Source: Microcystis viridis FACHB-1342 (GTDB lineage: Bacteria; Cyanobacteriota; Cyanobacteriia; Cyanobacteriales; Microcystaceae). Taken from it: 64,000 nt of DNA. Shown here one piece after another: positions 16,116 to 24,997 of the stretch. The notes beneath the pieces are model-generated. The model saw only the letters and a program-made list of their open reading frames with translations. It ran no database searches and was not told the origin of the DNA. The position numbers and the translations under genes were made by a program. Position 1 is the first letter of the stretch, and every line of letters begins with the position of its first letter. Where the stretch lies: contig NZ_JACJSV010000012.1 of NCBI RefSeq assembly GCF_014698335.1, forward strand, positions 1 through 64,000, read 5' to 3'.

Positions 16116-18986
16116 ATGACCAGTGCCGGGCAAAATAAGTTATTTATCCTGATCGATGGGCATTCTTTGGCTTTTCGTGCCTATTATGCCTTTGCTAAGT
16201 CTCGTTCTGGTCCTCTGCGTACTTCTACCGGCATTCCCACCAGTGTTTGTTTTGGGTTTTTAAATTCTCTGCTGCAGTTACTAGAAACTCAAAAACCCAC
16301 TTATTTAGCAGTTGCTTTTGATTTAGCAGTCCCTTCTTTTCGCCATGAAGCTGATGTTAATTATAAGGCTAATCGGCAAGAGACTCCCGAAGAATTTCGC
16401 CCCGATTTAACTAATCTGCAAAGTCTCTTGGCAGCGATGAATATTCCTGTTGTGACTTCTCCGGGTTATGAAGCAGATGATGTTTTAGGAACTTTGGCAA
16501 AACAGGCCGGCGATAATGGTTATACAGTCAAGATTTTAACAGGCGATCGAGATTTATTCCAATTGGTAGATGAGGAGAAAAAAACCACGATTCTCTATCT
16601 GGATATTAATGCGGTCAAAAGTACATCGGGACAGGGTTATACAGAATTTAATTCCCAAGCTGTCACGGAAAAGTTAGGGGTGACACCAAAACAGGTAGTA
16701 GATTTTAAAGCTCTTTGCGGTGACAAGTCTGATAATATCCCCGGGGTGCGCGGAATTGGCGAAAAAACAGCGATAGATTTATTAAAAAAATACGATAACT
16801 TAGACGATATATATACCAATCTGGAATCGATCAAGGGAATGGTAAAAACTAAATTATTAGAGGGAAAACCCGCCGCCGAAAGTTCTCGCTATTTAGCCAA
16901 AATTGCCCTTGATGCCCCCGTTAGTCTCGAAGAGGATAAATTTCGTCTCCGAGGTTTTGATCGGCGTTTAGTTAAACCTTTATTGGAAAGATTAGAATTA
17001 AAGAAAATTCTCCAGAAACTCGATCAAATTCAACAGCATCTAGGTGGCACTCCTACCCTAGAATTAACTAGCGATGCTGATTCTAATCAATTGTCTCTGT
17101 TTGATTTACCCCCTATTTCTCCACCAGTTCTAATTGCTCCGGAAATTATTGATACTATTCCTAAGTTAGATGCTTTACTGGCCAAATTAACAACTTTCAC
17201 TAATCCACATTTTCCTGTCGCTTGGGATACCGAAACCACAGATTTAAATCCTCGTGTAGCCAAATTGGTCGGGATCGGTTGCTGTTGGGGAAAAGAATTA
17301 AATTCTATGGCCTATATTCCCATCGGCCACCAGAGCGGTGATAATTTAAATCTAGAGATAGTCCTCGAAAAATTACGCCCAATTTTAGCCAGTGATAATT
17401 ATCCGAAAGTCTTCCAGAATGCGAAATTTGATATTGATGTTTTTTATCATCAAGGAATTACCGTTAAAGGTCTAGTTTTTGATACTATGGTGGCTAGTTA
17501 TGTCCTCCATCCCGAACTAACTCATAATCTCGAAGATTTATGCGATCGCTATTTGGACGGTATCAGTTCCCTTAGTTATAAAAGTCTCGGTATTCCTACG
17601 GGAAAAACTATCGCTGATTTAGATATTACCACCACTGCTAACTACTGCGGATTAGATGCCTACGCTACCTATTTACTTCGAGAAAAATTACAGGCAGAAT
17701 TAACTAAAATTCCCCCTTTATATCAATTATTCTCAGAGGTAGAATCTCCCTTAGTCATGGTGCTGTGGCAGATGGAAAATTATGGTATAAAAATTAATAT
17801 TAACTATCTAAAAAACTTTTCCCAGCAACTAGAAAGAGACTTGGCAGACATAGAAAAAAATGCCTACGAATCTATCGGAGAAACTTTTAATCTTAGCTCT
17901 CCTAAACAGTTAAGTGAAATCCTCTTCGATCGATTAGCACTCAACCGCAAAAAATCCAGAAAAACTAAAACAGGTTACTCCACCGATCAAAGTGTTTTAG
18001 AGAAACTACAAGGAGATCATCCCTTAGTTGATTATATCCTTGAACATCGCACCTTATCCAAATTAAAATCCACCTATGTGGATGCTTTACCGAAATTAGC
18101 CGAACCAAAAACCGCAAGAGTGCATACAGATTTTAATCAAACCATCACCAGCACCGGACGCTTATCATCCTCCAATCCTAACCTACAAAATATCCCCATT
18201 CGCAGTGAATTTTCTAGACGAATTCGTCAAGCTTTTATTCCCGAAGATGGTTACTTATTAGTGTCAGCGGACTACTCACAAATCGAGTTAAGAATTCTCG
18301 CTCATCTCAGTCAAGAACCAGTTTTATTAGAAGCTTATCGTAGTAATCAAGATGTTCATAAAGTCACCGCTCAATTGCTCTTTGATAAAGGGGAAATTAC
18401 CTCCGAAGAACGCAGTTTAGGAAAAACAATTAACTTCGGAGTTATTTATGGCATGGGAGCGCAAAAATTCGCCCGTGAATCGAAATTAACCGTAGAGCAG
18501 GGCAGAAAATTTATTGAAAAATATCATCAACGTTATGCCCAAGTATTTGAGTATTTAGAGAATAGCAAAAAACAAGCAATTGCTCAGGGATATGTAGAAA
18601 CAATTTTGGGTAGAAGACGTTATTTTAACTTCGATAATCCCCTCTTAAAAAGACTGCGAGGACTGTCCTTACATGACATCGATTTAGATAGCCTCAAACT
18701 CAACAACGAGGAAGCACAATTATTAAGATCGGCTGCTAATGCGCCCATTCAGGGTTCCAGTGCTGATATTATTAAAGTAGCGATGGTAAAATTGGCCGAG
18801 GTACTGCAAAATTATCGAGCGAGATTACTGCTGCAAGTCCATGATGAATTAGTCTTGGAAGTACCGAGGGAAGAATGGCCATCCCTAGAGTCAAAAATCA
18901 AGACGACTATGGAAGAAGCTGTCTCCTTGACGATCCCTCTCTTGGTAGAAATTAAAGCCGGTGACAATTGGATGGAAACCAAATAA
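16116..18986 (+). CDS. polA: DNA polymerase I
   Basis: A 956-residue family A polymerase for Okazaki-fragment processing and repair. The N-terminal 5' nuclease domain (FILIDGHSLAFRAYYAF, ILTGDRDLFQLV, GDKSDNIPGVRGIGEKTA) is complete. The 3'-5' exonuclease is also intact: exo I WDTETTDL (Asp371, Glu373), exo II NAKFDIDVF and exo III YCGLDAY. Polymerase motif A is DYSQIELRI (Asp719), motif B RSLGKTINFGVIYG (from Arg766), and motif C VHDELVLEV (His909, Asp910). Proofreading therefore looks active. The small gene at 18991 starts 4 bp after its stop. Confidence 0.97.
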   Translation: MTSAGQNKLFILIDGHSLAFRAYYAFAKSRSGPLRTSTGIPTSVCFGFLNSLLQLLETQKPTYLAVAFDLAVPSFRHEADVNYKANRQETPEEFRPDLTNLQSLLAAMNIPVVTSPGYEADDVLGTLAKQAGDNGYTVKILTGDRDLFQLVDEEKKTTILYLDINAVKSTSGQGYTEFNSQAVTEKLGVTPKQVVDFKALCGDKSDNIPGVRGIGEKTAIDLLKKYDNLDDIYTNLESIKGMVKTKLLEGKPAAESSRYLAKIALDAPVSLEEDKFRLRGFDRRLVKPLLERLELKKILQKLDQIQQHLGGTPTLELTSDADSNQLSLFDLPPISPPVLIAPEIIDTIPKLDALLAKLTTFTNPHFPVAWDTETTDLNPRVAKLVGIGCCWGKELNSMAYIPIGHQSGDNLNLEIVLEKLRPILASDNYPKVFQNAKFDIDVFYHQGITVKGLVFDTMVASYVLHPELTHNLEDLCDRYLDGISSLSYKSLGIPTGKTIADLDITTTANYCGLDAYATYLLREKLQAELTKIPPLYQLFSEVESPLVMVLWQMENYGIKININYLKNFSQQLERDLADIEKNAYESIGETFNLSSPKQLSEILFDRLALNRKKSRKTKTGYSTDQSVLEKLQGDHPLVDYILEHRTLSKLKSTYVDALPKLAEPKTARVHTDFNQTITSTGRLSSSNPNLQNIPIRSEFSRRIRQAFIPEDGYLLVSADYSQIELRILAHLSQEPVLLEAYRSNQDVHKVTAQLLFDKGEITSEERSLGKTINFGVIYGMGAQKFARESKLTVEQGRKFIEKYHQRYAQVFEYLENSKKQAIAQGYVETILGRRRYFNFDNPLLKRLRGLSLHDIDLDSLKLNNEEAQLLRSAANAPIQGSSADIIKVAMVKLAEVLQNYRARLLLQVHDELVLEVPREEWPSLESKIKTTMEEAVSLTIPLLVEIKAGDNWMETK

Positions 18987-18990
18987 AACT

Positions 18991-19236
18991 ATGATCGAAA
19001 ACAGACAATTTTTAACCCCAGAAGAATCCGCAGATGTGGACGCTGCCCTCTTGACTTCTCCCGAAAAATTCCTGACTCGTTTAACGATTTCTTCCCTACG
19101 CTTATTAAAAATCATCGCCGAAGATACGGGAGTAACCCTAGAAGAACTAACCCATAAACAGGTCATTCAATGGCTAGAAAAAGATAGTAAACTGCGTCGG
19201 GAACAGGGGATCGAAGCGGCAGTGCTGAAATGGTAA
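18991..19236 (+). CDS. Conserved small protein downstream of polA
   Basis: An 81-residue, charged, probably helical protein starting MIENRQFLTPEESADVDAAL and containing RLTISSLRLLKIIAEDTGV and a QVIQWLEKD segment. I use the ATG at 18991 just after the polA stop; an earlier start at 18961 would overlap polA. It looks like a small conserved cyanobacterial protein, but I know no function. Tight spacing suggests co-transcription with polA. No cysteines, signal peptide or membrane segment is visible. Confidence 0.65.
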   Translation: MIENRQFLTPEESADVDAALLTSPEKFLTRLTISSLRLLKIIAEDTGVTLEELTHKQVIQWLEKDSKLRREQGIEAAVLKW

Positions 19237-19311
19237 ATAAACTCTTAAAAAATCAGCTACCCCTGACAATTTATGCTAGTTTTTAGCTATAAAGTTACTG
19301 GAGTTACAACA

Positions 19312-19521
19312 ATGACAATTACCCTAAAAGTTCCTAGTATTGCCTGTGAAGGTTGCGCTAATACCATTACTAAAGCGATTAATAATCAGCAACCAGCAGC
19401 CCAAATATCGGTGGATGTAGCCAATAAAATCGTCACCGTAGAAACCACCGCATCCCCCGCAGAAATTGCCCAATGGATCAGCGAAGTCGGCCATACTGTT
19501 GAGTCTAGCAGTGAGGGTTGA
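19312..19521 (+). CDS. Copper chaperone (HMA domain, Atx1-like)
   Basis: A 69-residue single heavy-metal-associated domain starting MTMTITLKVPSIACEGCANT. The CEGC pair would bind Cu(I), and the GHTVE near the end corresponds to the loop histidine of cyanobacterial Atx1, which hands copper to thylakoid P-type ATPases for plastocyanin supply. The ATG at 19312 is chosen since the family starts a few residues before the beta-strand; upstream in-frame sequence to 19273 looks unrelated. The first metal-site residue differs from the usual M-x-C-x-x-C, as it does in other cyanobacterial Atx1 proteins. Confidence 0.85.
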   Translation: MTITLKVPSIACEGCANTITKAINNQQPAAQISVDVANKIVTVETTASPAEIAQWISEVGHTVESSSEG

Positions 19522-19580
19522 CATCCTCCCCCGTTAAAAATAGACCTCTGGTAAAAATCAAAAATTGTCGTGATTATTGT

Positions 19581-19681
19581 TGAATATCATCTCGAATACT
19601 GCGATATTTCTTAGCAAGAGTGCGGAGATTTCACTTGAATGTTGCCGAGGCTAAAACTTGAATTATCGGTTGATTAGTCAT
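19581..19681 (-). pseudogene. RelE-type toxin remnant
   Basis: The minus strand from an ATG at 19681 reads MTNQPIIQVLASATFK, stop, NLRTLAKKYRSIRDDIQ, then another stop. With the first stop read as Arg (TGA from CGA), this is a normal RelE/ParE-like toxin start. The ATG overlaps the antitoxin stop (GATGACTAA), the usual arrangement. After about 33 residues the similarity ends, and the sequence beyond, down to 19519, ends in a TTGACATCCTCCCCCG block resembling the right end of IS200/IS605-type elements. The toxin is therefore inactive. Confidence 0.7.
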
Positions 19682-19910
19682 CTTCTAACCCTTCCCAAAG
19701 TTGAGAAACGGGAATGGTTTGTCCTGTCATGGCTTCATGCCAAGCTTGCCGAAAGTCTGCTAAAATTTCTGCTTGAGATGTATCTTGGGTTTCCTCCTCT
19801 GGGATGAGAATAATAACTTCTACACGGCTGTTTTTGTCTATGATTAAAGGATGATCTAGGGTGAGTTGTCCTTGTTCATCAATGGTTGCCATAACCTTGA
19901 GTGCTTTCAT
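19674..19910 (-). CDS. RelN-type antitoxin, now without a working toxin
   Basis: A 78-residue protein starting MKALKVMATIDEQGQLTLDH, followed by SRVEVIILIPEEE and FRQAWHEAMTGQTIPVSQLW. It matches the cyanobacterial RelN antitoxin family, with an AbrB-like N-terminal strand region and a C-terminal toxin-binding helix. The frame is intact and full length. The downstream RelE partner carries an in-frame stop and is truncated, so this antitoxin may now act as an orphan regulator or be decaying. Confidence 0.75.
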   Translation of the reverse strand: MKALKVMATIDEQGQLTLDHPLIIDKNSRVEVIILIPEEETQDTSQAEILADFRQAWHEAMTGQTIPVSQLWEGLEDD

Positions 19911-19968
19911 GTTTCTCTGCTTGAGTGGGTTAGTTCAATATCTAAATGCTGCTAATTTTCCCAAAGTT

Positions 19969-20307
19969 TTACCTGCTCAGAATCTTTTCTAGTTCTTTAA
20001 CTAAAAATGGTAAATCATTTTTAACAGTATTCCAAACAATATCTTCATCAACATTTAAGTAATCGTGTACTACTTTGCTCCGCATTCCGACGACTGCTTG
20101 CCAAGGAATTGTTGGATAATTCTCCCGAAAGTCTGGTGATACACGACGCGCTGCTTCTCCGATAATTTGCAATAAATGGGTGAGGGATAACCGTAAAAGT
20201 TCGTTATTATCAAAATCTTCTCGACTGACACCTTCTACAAAGCTAAGTGCTTTATTTGCTGTGTCAATCATGTGTTGAACATACACTTGATTATCTTTTT
20301 GCGACAT
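19969..20307 (-). CDS. HepT-like HEPN ribonuclease toxin (DUF86)
   Basis: A 112-residue helical protein of the HEPN/DUF86 family. The catalytic R-x4-H motif is present as MRSKVVHDYL (Arg76, His81), with Tyr83 where the partner enzyme would add AMP residues in characterised HepT/MntA pairs. It is encoded after, and overlaps by 17 bp, the nucleotidyltransferase antitoxin. Known relatives cleave tRNA or mRNA until AMPylated. All key residues are intact, so the pair should be functional. Confidence 0.88.
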   Translation of the reverse strand: MSQKDNQVYVQHMIDTANKALSFVEGVSREDFDNNELLRLSLTHLLQIIGEAARRVSPDFRENYPTIPWQAVVGMRSKVVHDYLNVDEDIVWNTVKNDLPFLVKELEKILSR

Positions 20308-20587
20308 AACACACCTCTGCTGTTGCTAAAACACGCTCACGAATATGATGATTAAGAGATTTGATGGTAACGAGATCAATAGTACGTCCATCAAATAATT
20401 GAGATAGTTCTTCTTGAATTTGATGAAGTTTGAAAAAACTGGGGGTAAAACCAAGTTCAAACTCAACGAGCAGATCAATATCACTATCTGCGGTGAAATC
20501 ATCTCGTAAAACTGAACCAAATAAGGAAAGTTTATGAATATGCCAATGTTGGCAAAGTTGTGAGAGTTTTTCTTGAGGAATTTTCAT
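20291..20587 (-). CDS. MntA-like minimal nucleotidyltransferase antitoxin
   Basis: A 98-residue minimal nucleotidyltransferase. The motif LFGSVLRDDFTADSDIDLLV gives the GS pair (24-25) and both catalytic aspartates (Asp36, Asp38); the third acidic position is in TIDLVTI. Such proteins transfer AMP to the HEPN toxin encoded next to them and thereby silence it. The gene comes first in the pair, with a 17-bp overlap into the toxin gene. A 25-codon 3' fragment of another gene (20609-20682, ending QQLESLGVKL) lies just upstream on the same strand. Confidence 0.88.
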   Translation of the reverse strand: MKIPQEKLSQLCQHWHIHKLSLFGSVLRDDFTADSDIDLLVEFELGFTPSFFKLHQIQEELSQLFDGRTIDLVTIKSLNHHIRERVLATAEVCYVAKR

Positions 20588-20608
20588 ATTTTTGTGTTGA
20601 TCAGATTA

Positions 20609-20682
20609 GTTTTACTCCCAAGCTTTCTAGTTGTTGATTTATCCAAGCGGTTGCCGTTTCTTCATCGGTTTCTAATAAAGGG
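20609..20682 (-). pseudogene. 3' fragment of an unidentified gene
   Basis: Minus-strand sequence reads PLLETDEETATAWINQQLES and then LGVKLI before a stop. It looks like the C-terminal 25 residues of a real protein, with no start. It begins exactly where the repeat at 20683-20757 ends, so the rest of the gene was lost at that junction. The parent family is not recognised. Confidence 0.35.
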
Positions 20683-20757
20683 TCTATTTAGAGATTTTTT
20701 GCAACTTCATCCCTATTTTTCTCATTTTTGAACTCTCAAAAATTAATTATCCAAGAA
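20683..20757. repeat. Dispersed repeat D, copy 1
   Basis: The block containing TTTTTCTCATTTTTGAACTC and TCAAAAATTAATTATCCAAG is nearly identical to 46031-46092. Both copies adjoin truncated gene fragments, which suggests they mark recombination or insertion scars. No inverted repeats or coding capacity are evident. The origin is unknown. Confidence 0.6.
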
Positions 20758-20759
20758 GT

Positions 20760-21347
20760 CTAATCGAAGATTTTAACCGAGGCTAAAACTTCTTCTTTGA
20801 GCATAAGTATAGCTTTTGTCATTGCGTTTGTTAGAGAATTAATATCTTTGAGGACATAATCTAAATATCCATTATTAAGTGCAATATGAGCGCGAGGCCA
20901 AACATCACAATGAGGCCAAGAAGCATCTGAACATTCAATGTGAAGGTGTAAGCTTTGTTTATATTTAGCATGAGCAGCATCATCAGGTTCATTAGGATCG
21001 CAATGAAGTAAACAAAATTCTTTTTCTGCTGGTTCTGGTAAGGTTTTATCAATGATATAAAAATGAAGATAAGCACGGTCTAGATAAAATTTTTCTTTTT
21101 TGCCTTGATAGGTTTTATACCATCTTTCATAATAGGTAGCTTGTAAGTCAGGGACAAAAGTTTTAAAACGGCTCTCAGTATATTGATTCGTTGTTGATTG
21201 ATAAGTATCTTTGACAGACGCAACATATTCGTCACCTTTACTAACAGGTTGAACAAATAGCTTATTTTTTAAAACAAGTGGCCTTAGCATCTTTTTAATT
21301 AATTGAGGACGCTCTTTCAAATCTTGAGAGTTTATTTCAATTCTCAT
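20760..21347 (-). CDS. Unknown protein partnered with the DNA methylase
   Basis: A 195-residue soluble protein that I do not recognise. It starts MRIEINSQDLKERPQLIKKM and has an aromatic-rich centre (ATYYERWYKTYQGKKEKFYL) and a histidine-rich segment (SLHLHIECSD followed by WPHCDVWPRAHIAL). The H-x-H and clustered His/Asp/Cys residues could bind metal, but no known nuclease motif is visible. It starts 9 bp after the stop of the DNA methylase gene on the same strand, so the two surely form one operon. It may be the effector or specificity partner of a restriction-like system. Confidence 0.6.
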   Translation of the reverse strand: MRIEINSQDLKERPQLIKKMLRPLVLKNKLFVQPVSKGDEYVASVKDTYQSTTNQYTESRFKTFVPDLQATYYERWYKTYQGKKEKFYLDRAYLHFYIIDKTLPEPAEKEFCLLHCDPNEPDDAAHAKYKQSLHLHIECSDASWPHCDVWPRAHIALNNGYLDYVLKDINSLTNAMTKAILMLKEEVLASVKIFD

Positions 21348-21356
21348 CTTTTGTAT

Positions 21357-24008
21357 TCATACACCATAAATAGAACAATCTTCTTCAGTAAATCCGTAAA
21401 GCTTAGAGACAGCTTTATCAATTTCAATTTCAAGTTGAATTGCTTCTTTTCCTGATGCTAAAAAACGCTGATCAACAAGACGTAAAAGCTGAGACATATC
21501 AAAGGATGACACTTTTGTTGGATCAGGAACAGGAGTTTTTAAAAGCGTTTTTGGTTCTAACATTGAGTAACCACTACCATATTTATGCGAATGTTCAGAA
21601 ATATAGCGATAGCAAATACTAGAATTCAAAATTGCGACAAAATACCGCAGTAAATCACTCTCCAGTTGACGATCTTTAGGATAAATAATTGGGGAACGAA
21701 TAACAGCAAACTTGCCTTCAATATCAAGGGAAAAACGAGGCATAATTGACAAATGGGGACTAATAATTTTAGGTCTAAGTAAATAATCACAACGGGGGCT
21801 ATCTAATTGCCACCATGATTTATTTTCCTTTTTTACGGCGTAACGAGATTCTAACATTTCTTGATGTAGTAACAAATATTTCCAAGTTTTGGGATATTTA
21901 TTTCTAATCTCATCCTCTTCCAATAATTTTTCCTCAAAATAAGGATAAAAAAGATATTGACTAACTTTCTGAGGAGTAGTATAAACTTCCATTTCTCGAT
22001 CAGATAAATAAGGAATAAAAATAGCTTCCTCTCCTTTAGGAATATGAGATTTGGATACAATAAATACCTTGTTGTTGCCAGTTTGCACTCCAACGCGAAT
22101 ATTCATAAACTCTGAAAGTTTTGGTAAAGTTTCTAGCTTTTGTTGAATTCGAGCAATTGAAGGAGGTTTGATCAACCAGTCTTCCCCATTAAAAGCATTT
22201 TGAGGAACTTTAAAAACACTGTAAAATTGACTTTCTACTTCCCTTCCTTCTACAACATCTTGTAAAGCACGTCCCACTAATTCTTGACAATGAGAAATCG
22301 TCGCTAAAGGTTCTGGTTGTACATTAAATCGCTTCTGAAAAATGAGAAGAACAATGTAAGTATCTACTTGACCAAAAATTGGGATAGCAGATAGATCAAC
22401 TAAGCAACGAATCCAAGCTTCTTGGGTGATAAGTTGACGAATTTTAGCATCACTTTTTGACAAAAGAAATTTATGAGGTAAAACAAATAATCCATAACCA
22501 CCCGGTTTTAATACTTCTAATGCTATTTTGATAAAAGCTAAAGATAAATCAATTCTTCCCCTTCCATCATCTCCCATAAATTGTGCAATTCTTTTTCTCA
22601 TTGCTTCTGTTTGATCCGACAAAGCAACAAAGTGGGGATTAGTAATAACTGCACTAAAACTCTCTTTTAATTCGGGATGATCTTGATAGTATTGAATTGA
22701 CTCTGCTGTTTTAATGGATAATTGTGACGGTAATTGATCTGTCAAAACTAAGTGAAGAAGTGAAAGAGATAAAAGTGCCGCTTGACAAGCATTAGGATCA
22801 ACATCCAATCCAAAAACATTCTGAAAAGCTGATTGAATCAATTCAGTTGTAACTTCTCCCTGCATAGGATCACACTGAATTTCTAATAAAGTTCTTACAA
22901 AGATTCCTGAACCGATAGCAGGTTCTAACGTTTTTAATTGTTGAAATTCAATGGGAGGCATTTGTTCCCGTAGATACCGAGCAAAAAACCTCGCAATAAA
23001 TTGAGGAGTATAAATACTTCCATAAGCTTTATTTCTCTGCTCTGTTGGTAGGGGGGGAAATAAGCTTAGTTGATCGGATTCTTCAACTCTTAAAATACTG
23101 GTATATCTTTCATAAATTCGACTAAGAGCGTGTTTAGAAATGAGAGAAAAATCATATTCGTAAGGTCTTGCAGATTTAATTCTATAAAAATCCTGCAGCA
23201 AAGCTTTCACAGTTTGAGTATTTAAACTATCAAAAGCACTGAGTAAGGAGCGATCAATTAAATACTCAGGTATGTTAGTTTGTCCAAAATCTTCAAGAGT
23301 TTTAAGAATTGACTCTCGAATGGTTAAGGAATTGCTGTTATTTTTTAAGAAGGTTTCAAATAGGGTATTTGAATTAGAAAATTCGTCATACCTTTGGGGA
23401 TATAAGCGGCGATAATTATCTTCAACGGCTCTCGTAAAAATAATAGCATTAAACAAAGCCGAAAACTGTTGATTAGATATATTTTCTTCCATTTCGGCAT
23501 ATAGATTTCGCTTCCAGAATGAAATCGTTTCAATCAAAGCATCATCCAAAGCAGGAAGATTAGGATGATGGCGTTGCCCTGAAATGGCTTCAAATACTCC
23601 GCTTCTGAGATTGTCTAAATTTTCGCGAGAAATTGGATATGATTTTGCAATTTTTTCTGGGCTACATCTGTTAAAAACATAAAGGATTTTCTCGGATTCA
23701 ACTTGAATATGCCAGTCAAGTAAATTATTATAGGAAATGCCCAAAAGATTTTTTTTCTGAGTATAATTAAGGTCGGCATAGGGTCTTTTCAAAAAAGTAA
23801 TAACAGCCTGATGTTCTAATCCATGTTCAACAATAAGATGAGCATTGGCAAAATCATTCGTTGATGGAATATCTAAGCTATCACTGGGTGTCCATTCAAA
23901 ATTATAGGCAAAATCATTAAGTATTTTCCTAGTACGATCTACAGTCAGCAATGTCGATGACGATGGTGCTGTCAGTTCCATTACTATACTGTAAAGATTT
24001 TGTACCAT
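21357..24008 (-). CDS. N6-adenine DNA methyltransferase, TaqI/Eco57I-like
   Basis: An 883-residue class I SAM-dependent DNA methylase. The SAM-binding motif LEPAIGSGIF is at residues 361-370. The catalytic motif is NPHF (457-460) instead of the usual NPPY/F. LKPGGYGLFVLPHKFLLS follows, then a C-terminal target-recognition region with RVGVQTGNNKVFIV and YLSDREMEVY, as in TaqI-type enzymes. The 350-residue N-terminal region is helical with no nuclease motif that I can confirm. It is followed by an unknown 195-aa gene. It could be a type IIG-like enzyme or the modification part of an undescribed defence pair. Confidence 0.8.
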   Translation of the reverse strand: MVQNLYSIVMELTAPSSSTLLTVDRTRKILNDFAYNFEWTPSDSLDIPSTNDFANAHLIVEHGLEHQAVITFLKRPYADLNYTQKKNLLGISYNNLLDWHIQVESEKILYVFNRCSPEKIAKSYPISRENLDNLRSGVFEAISGQRHHPNLPALDDALIETISFWKRNLYAEMEENISNQQFSALFNAIIFTRAVEDNYRRLYPQRYDEFSNSNTLFETFLKNNSNSLTIRESILKTLEDFGQTNIPEYLIDRSLLSAFDSLNTQTVKALLQDFYRIKSARPYEYDFSLISKHALSRIYERYTSILRVEESDQLSLFPPLPTEQRNKAYGSIYTPQFIARFFARYLREQMPPIEFQQLKTLEPAIGSGIFVRTLLEIQCDPMQGEVTTELIQSAFQNVFGLDVDPNACQAALLSLSLLHLVLTDQLPSQLSIKTAESIQYYQDHPELKESFSAVITNPHFVALSDQTEAMRKRIAQFMGDDGRGRIDLSLAFIKIALEVLKPGGYGLFVLPHKFLLSKSDAKIRQLITQEAWIRCLVDLSAIPIFGQVDTYIVLLIFQKRFNVQPEPLATISHCQELVGRALQDVVEGREVESQFYSVFKVPQNAFNGEDWLIKPPSIARIQQKLETLPKLSEFMNIRVGVQTGNNKVFIVSKSHIPKGEEAIFIPYLSDREMEVYTTPQKVSQYLFYPYFEEKLLEEDEIRNKYPKTWKYLLLHQEMLESRYAVKKENKSWWQLDSPRCDYLLRPKIISPHLSIMPRFSLDIEGKFAVIRSPIIYPKDRQLESDLLRYFVAILNSSICYRYISEHSHKYGSGYSMLEPKTLLKTPVPDPTKVSSFDMSQLLRLVDQRFLASGKEAIQLEIEIDKAVSKLYGFTEEDCSIYGV

Positions 24009-24125
24009 GACAACGATTATCCTTGCTATCGAAACTTTATATCTCCATCAAACAAATGTATCATACTCAGGCAGAATTAGAAAAGTATTTTGACTAGGTT
24101 GTTATGGTCATTTCTTTGATGACCG

Positions 24126-24356
24126 TTAATGGCGATCGCATTTGGGGCAGCTTTGCCGTTCCCATTCTCCCAACTCCCACAAAGCAGCAATCTTCAATCT
24201 CTTACCACAGTTCCGACATTGAGACAATTGGGGAAGTGAGGGCAAAGATTAACTGATGGCTGTGGCAATTGTCCGTGACTCAATATCTGTAATAATCTAA
24301 TAAAGCCCTTGTAAACCTTCTTTAAGCTCTGGGTTTTCGTCTTGATCGAGATGCAC
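24126..24356 (-). pseudogene. Decayed zinc-ribbon protein gene
   Basis: One minus-strand frame reads HLDQDENPELKEGLQGLY, stop, IITDIESRTIATAIS, stop, then LPQLSQCRNCGKRLKIAALW and RQSCPKCDRH. The two CxxC pairs make a convincing zinc ribbon, and the frame holds across both stops, so this is probably a small gene inactivated by nonsense mutations. It lies in the 406-bp gap between the DNA methylase and petC. The parent family is not identified. Confidence 0.45.
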
Positions 24357-24414
24357 AAAATCGCCCTTAGATGAGAATTAGTTTACAAAAATTTACATTT
24401 GGAGATAAGGAGCA

Positions 24415-24954
24415 ATGAGTCAAGTTTCCGGTACAGATGTTCCCGATTTGGGTCGTCGTCAATTTATGAACCTGTTGACCTTTGGTACAATTACCGGAGT
24501 AGCAGCGGGGGCTTTGTATCCGATTGTTAAGTATTTTATTCCCCCCTCGGCCGGTGGTACGGGTGGCGGTGTCACCGCAAAAGATGCCCTAGGCAATGAT
24601 GTGATTGTCAGTCAATTTCTGACCACCCATAACGCTGGCGATCGCACCTTAGCCCAAGGCTTAAAAGGCGACCCCACCTATTTAGTCGTCCAAGAGGACA
24701 AAACCCTGGCCAACTACGGAATTAACGCCGTCTGTACCCACTTAGGTTGTGTGGTGCCTTGGAATGCCAGCGAAGAAAAATTCATGTGTCCTTGCCACGG
24801 TTCCCAGTACAATGCCGAAGGAAAAGTAGTTCGCGGTCCAGCGCCTCTATCCTTAGCCCTCGCCCATGCCAACGTCACCGATAATGATAAAGTCGTCTTC
24901 TCCACTTGGACGGAAACCGACTTCCGCACCGGCGAAGAACCCTGGTGGTCCTAG
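24415..24954 (+). CDS. petC: Cytochrome b6f Rieske iron-sulfur protein
   Basis: PetC transfers electrons from plastoquinol to cytochrome f in the thylakoid b6f complex. The 179-residue protein has an N-terminal membrane anchor ([19 protein letters not shown]) preceded by a twin-arginine LGRRQF signal-anchor. The 2Fe-2S ligands are in CTHLGC (from Cys107) and CPCHGS (from Cys125, His128). A flexible glycine hinge (GGTGGG) follows the anchor. AAGGAG lies just before the ATG. petA follows 43 bp downstream, the standard cyanobacterial petCA operon. Confidence 0.97.
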   Translation: MSQVSGTDVPDLGRRQFMNLLTFGTITGVAAGALYPIVKYFIPPSAGGTGGGVTAKDALGNDVIVSQFLTTHNAGDRTLAQGLKGDPTYLVVQEDKTLANYGINAVCTHLGCVVPWNASEEKFMCPCHGSQYNAEGKVVRGPAPLSLALAHANVTDNDKVVFSTWTETDFRTGEEPWWS

Positions 24955-24997
24955 ATTATTCAATGTGACGAGATTTGGAATTATTCGACCTATAGAG

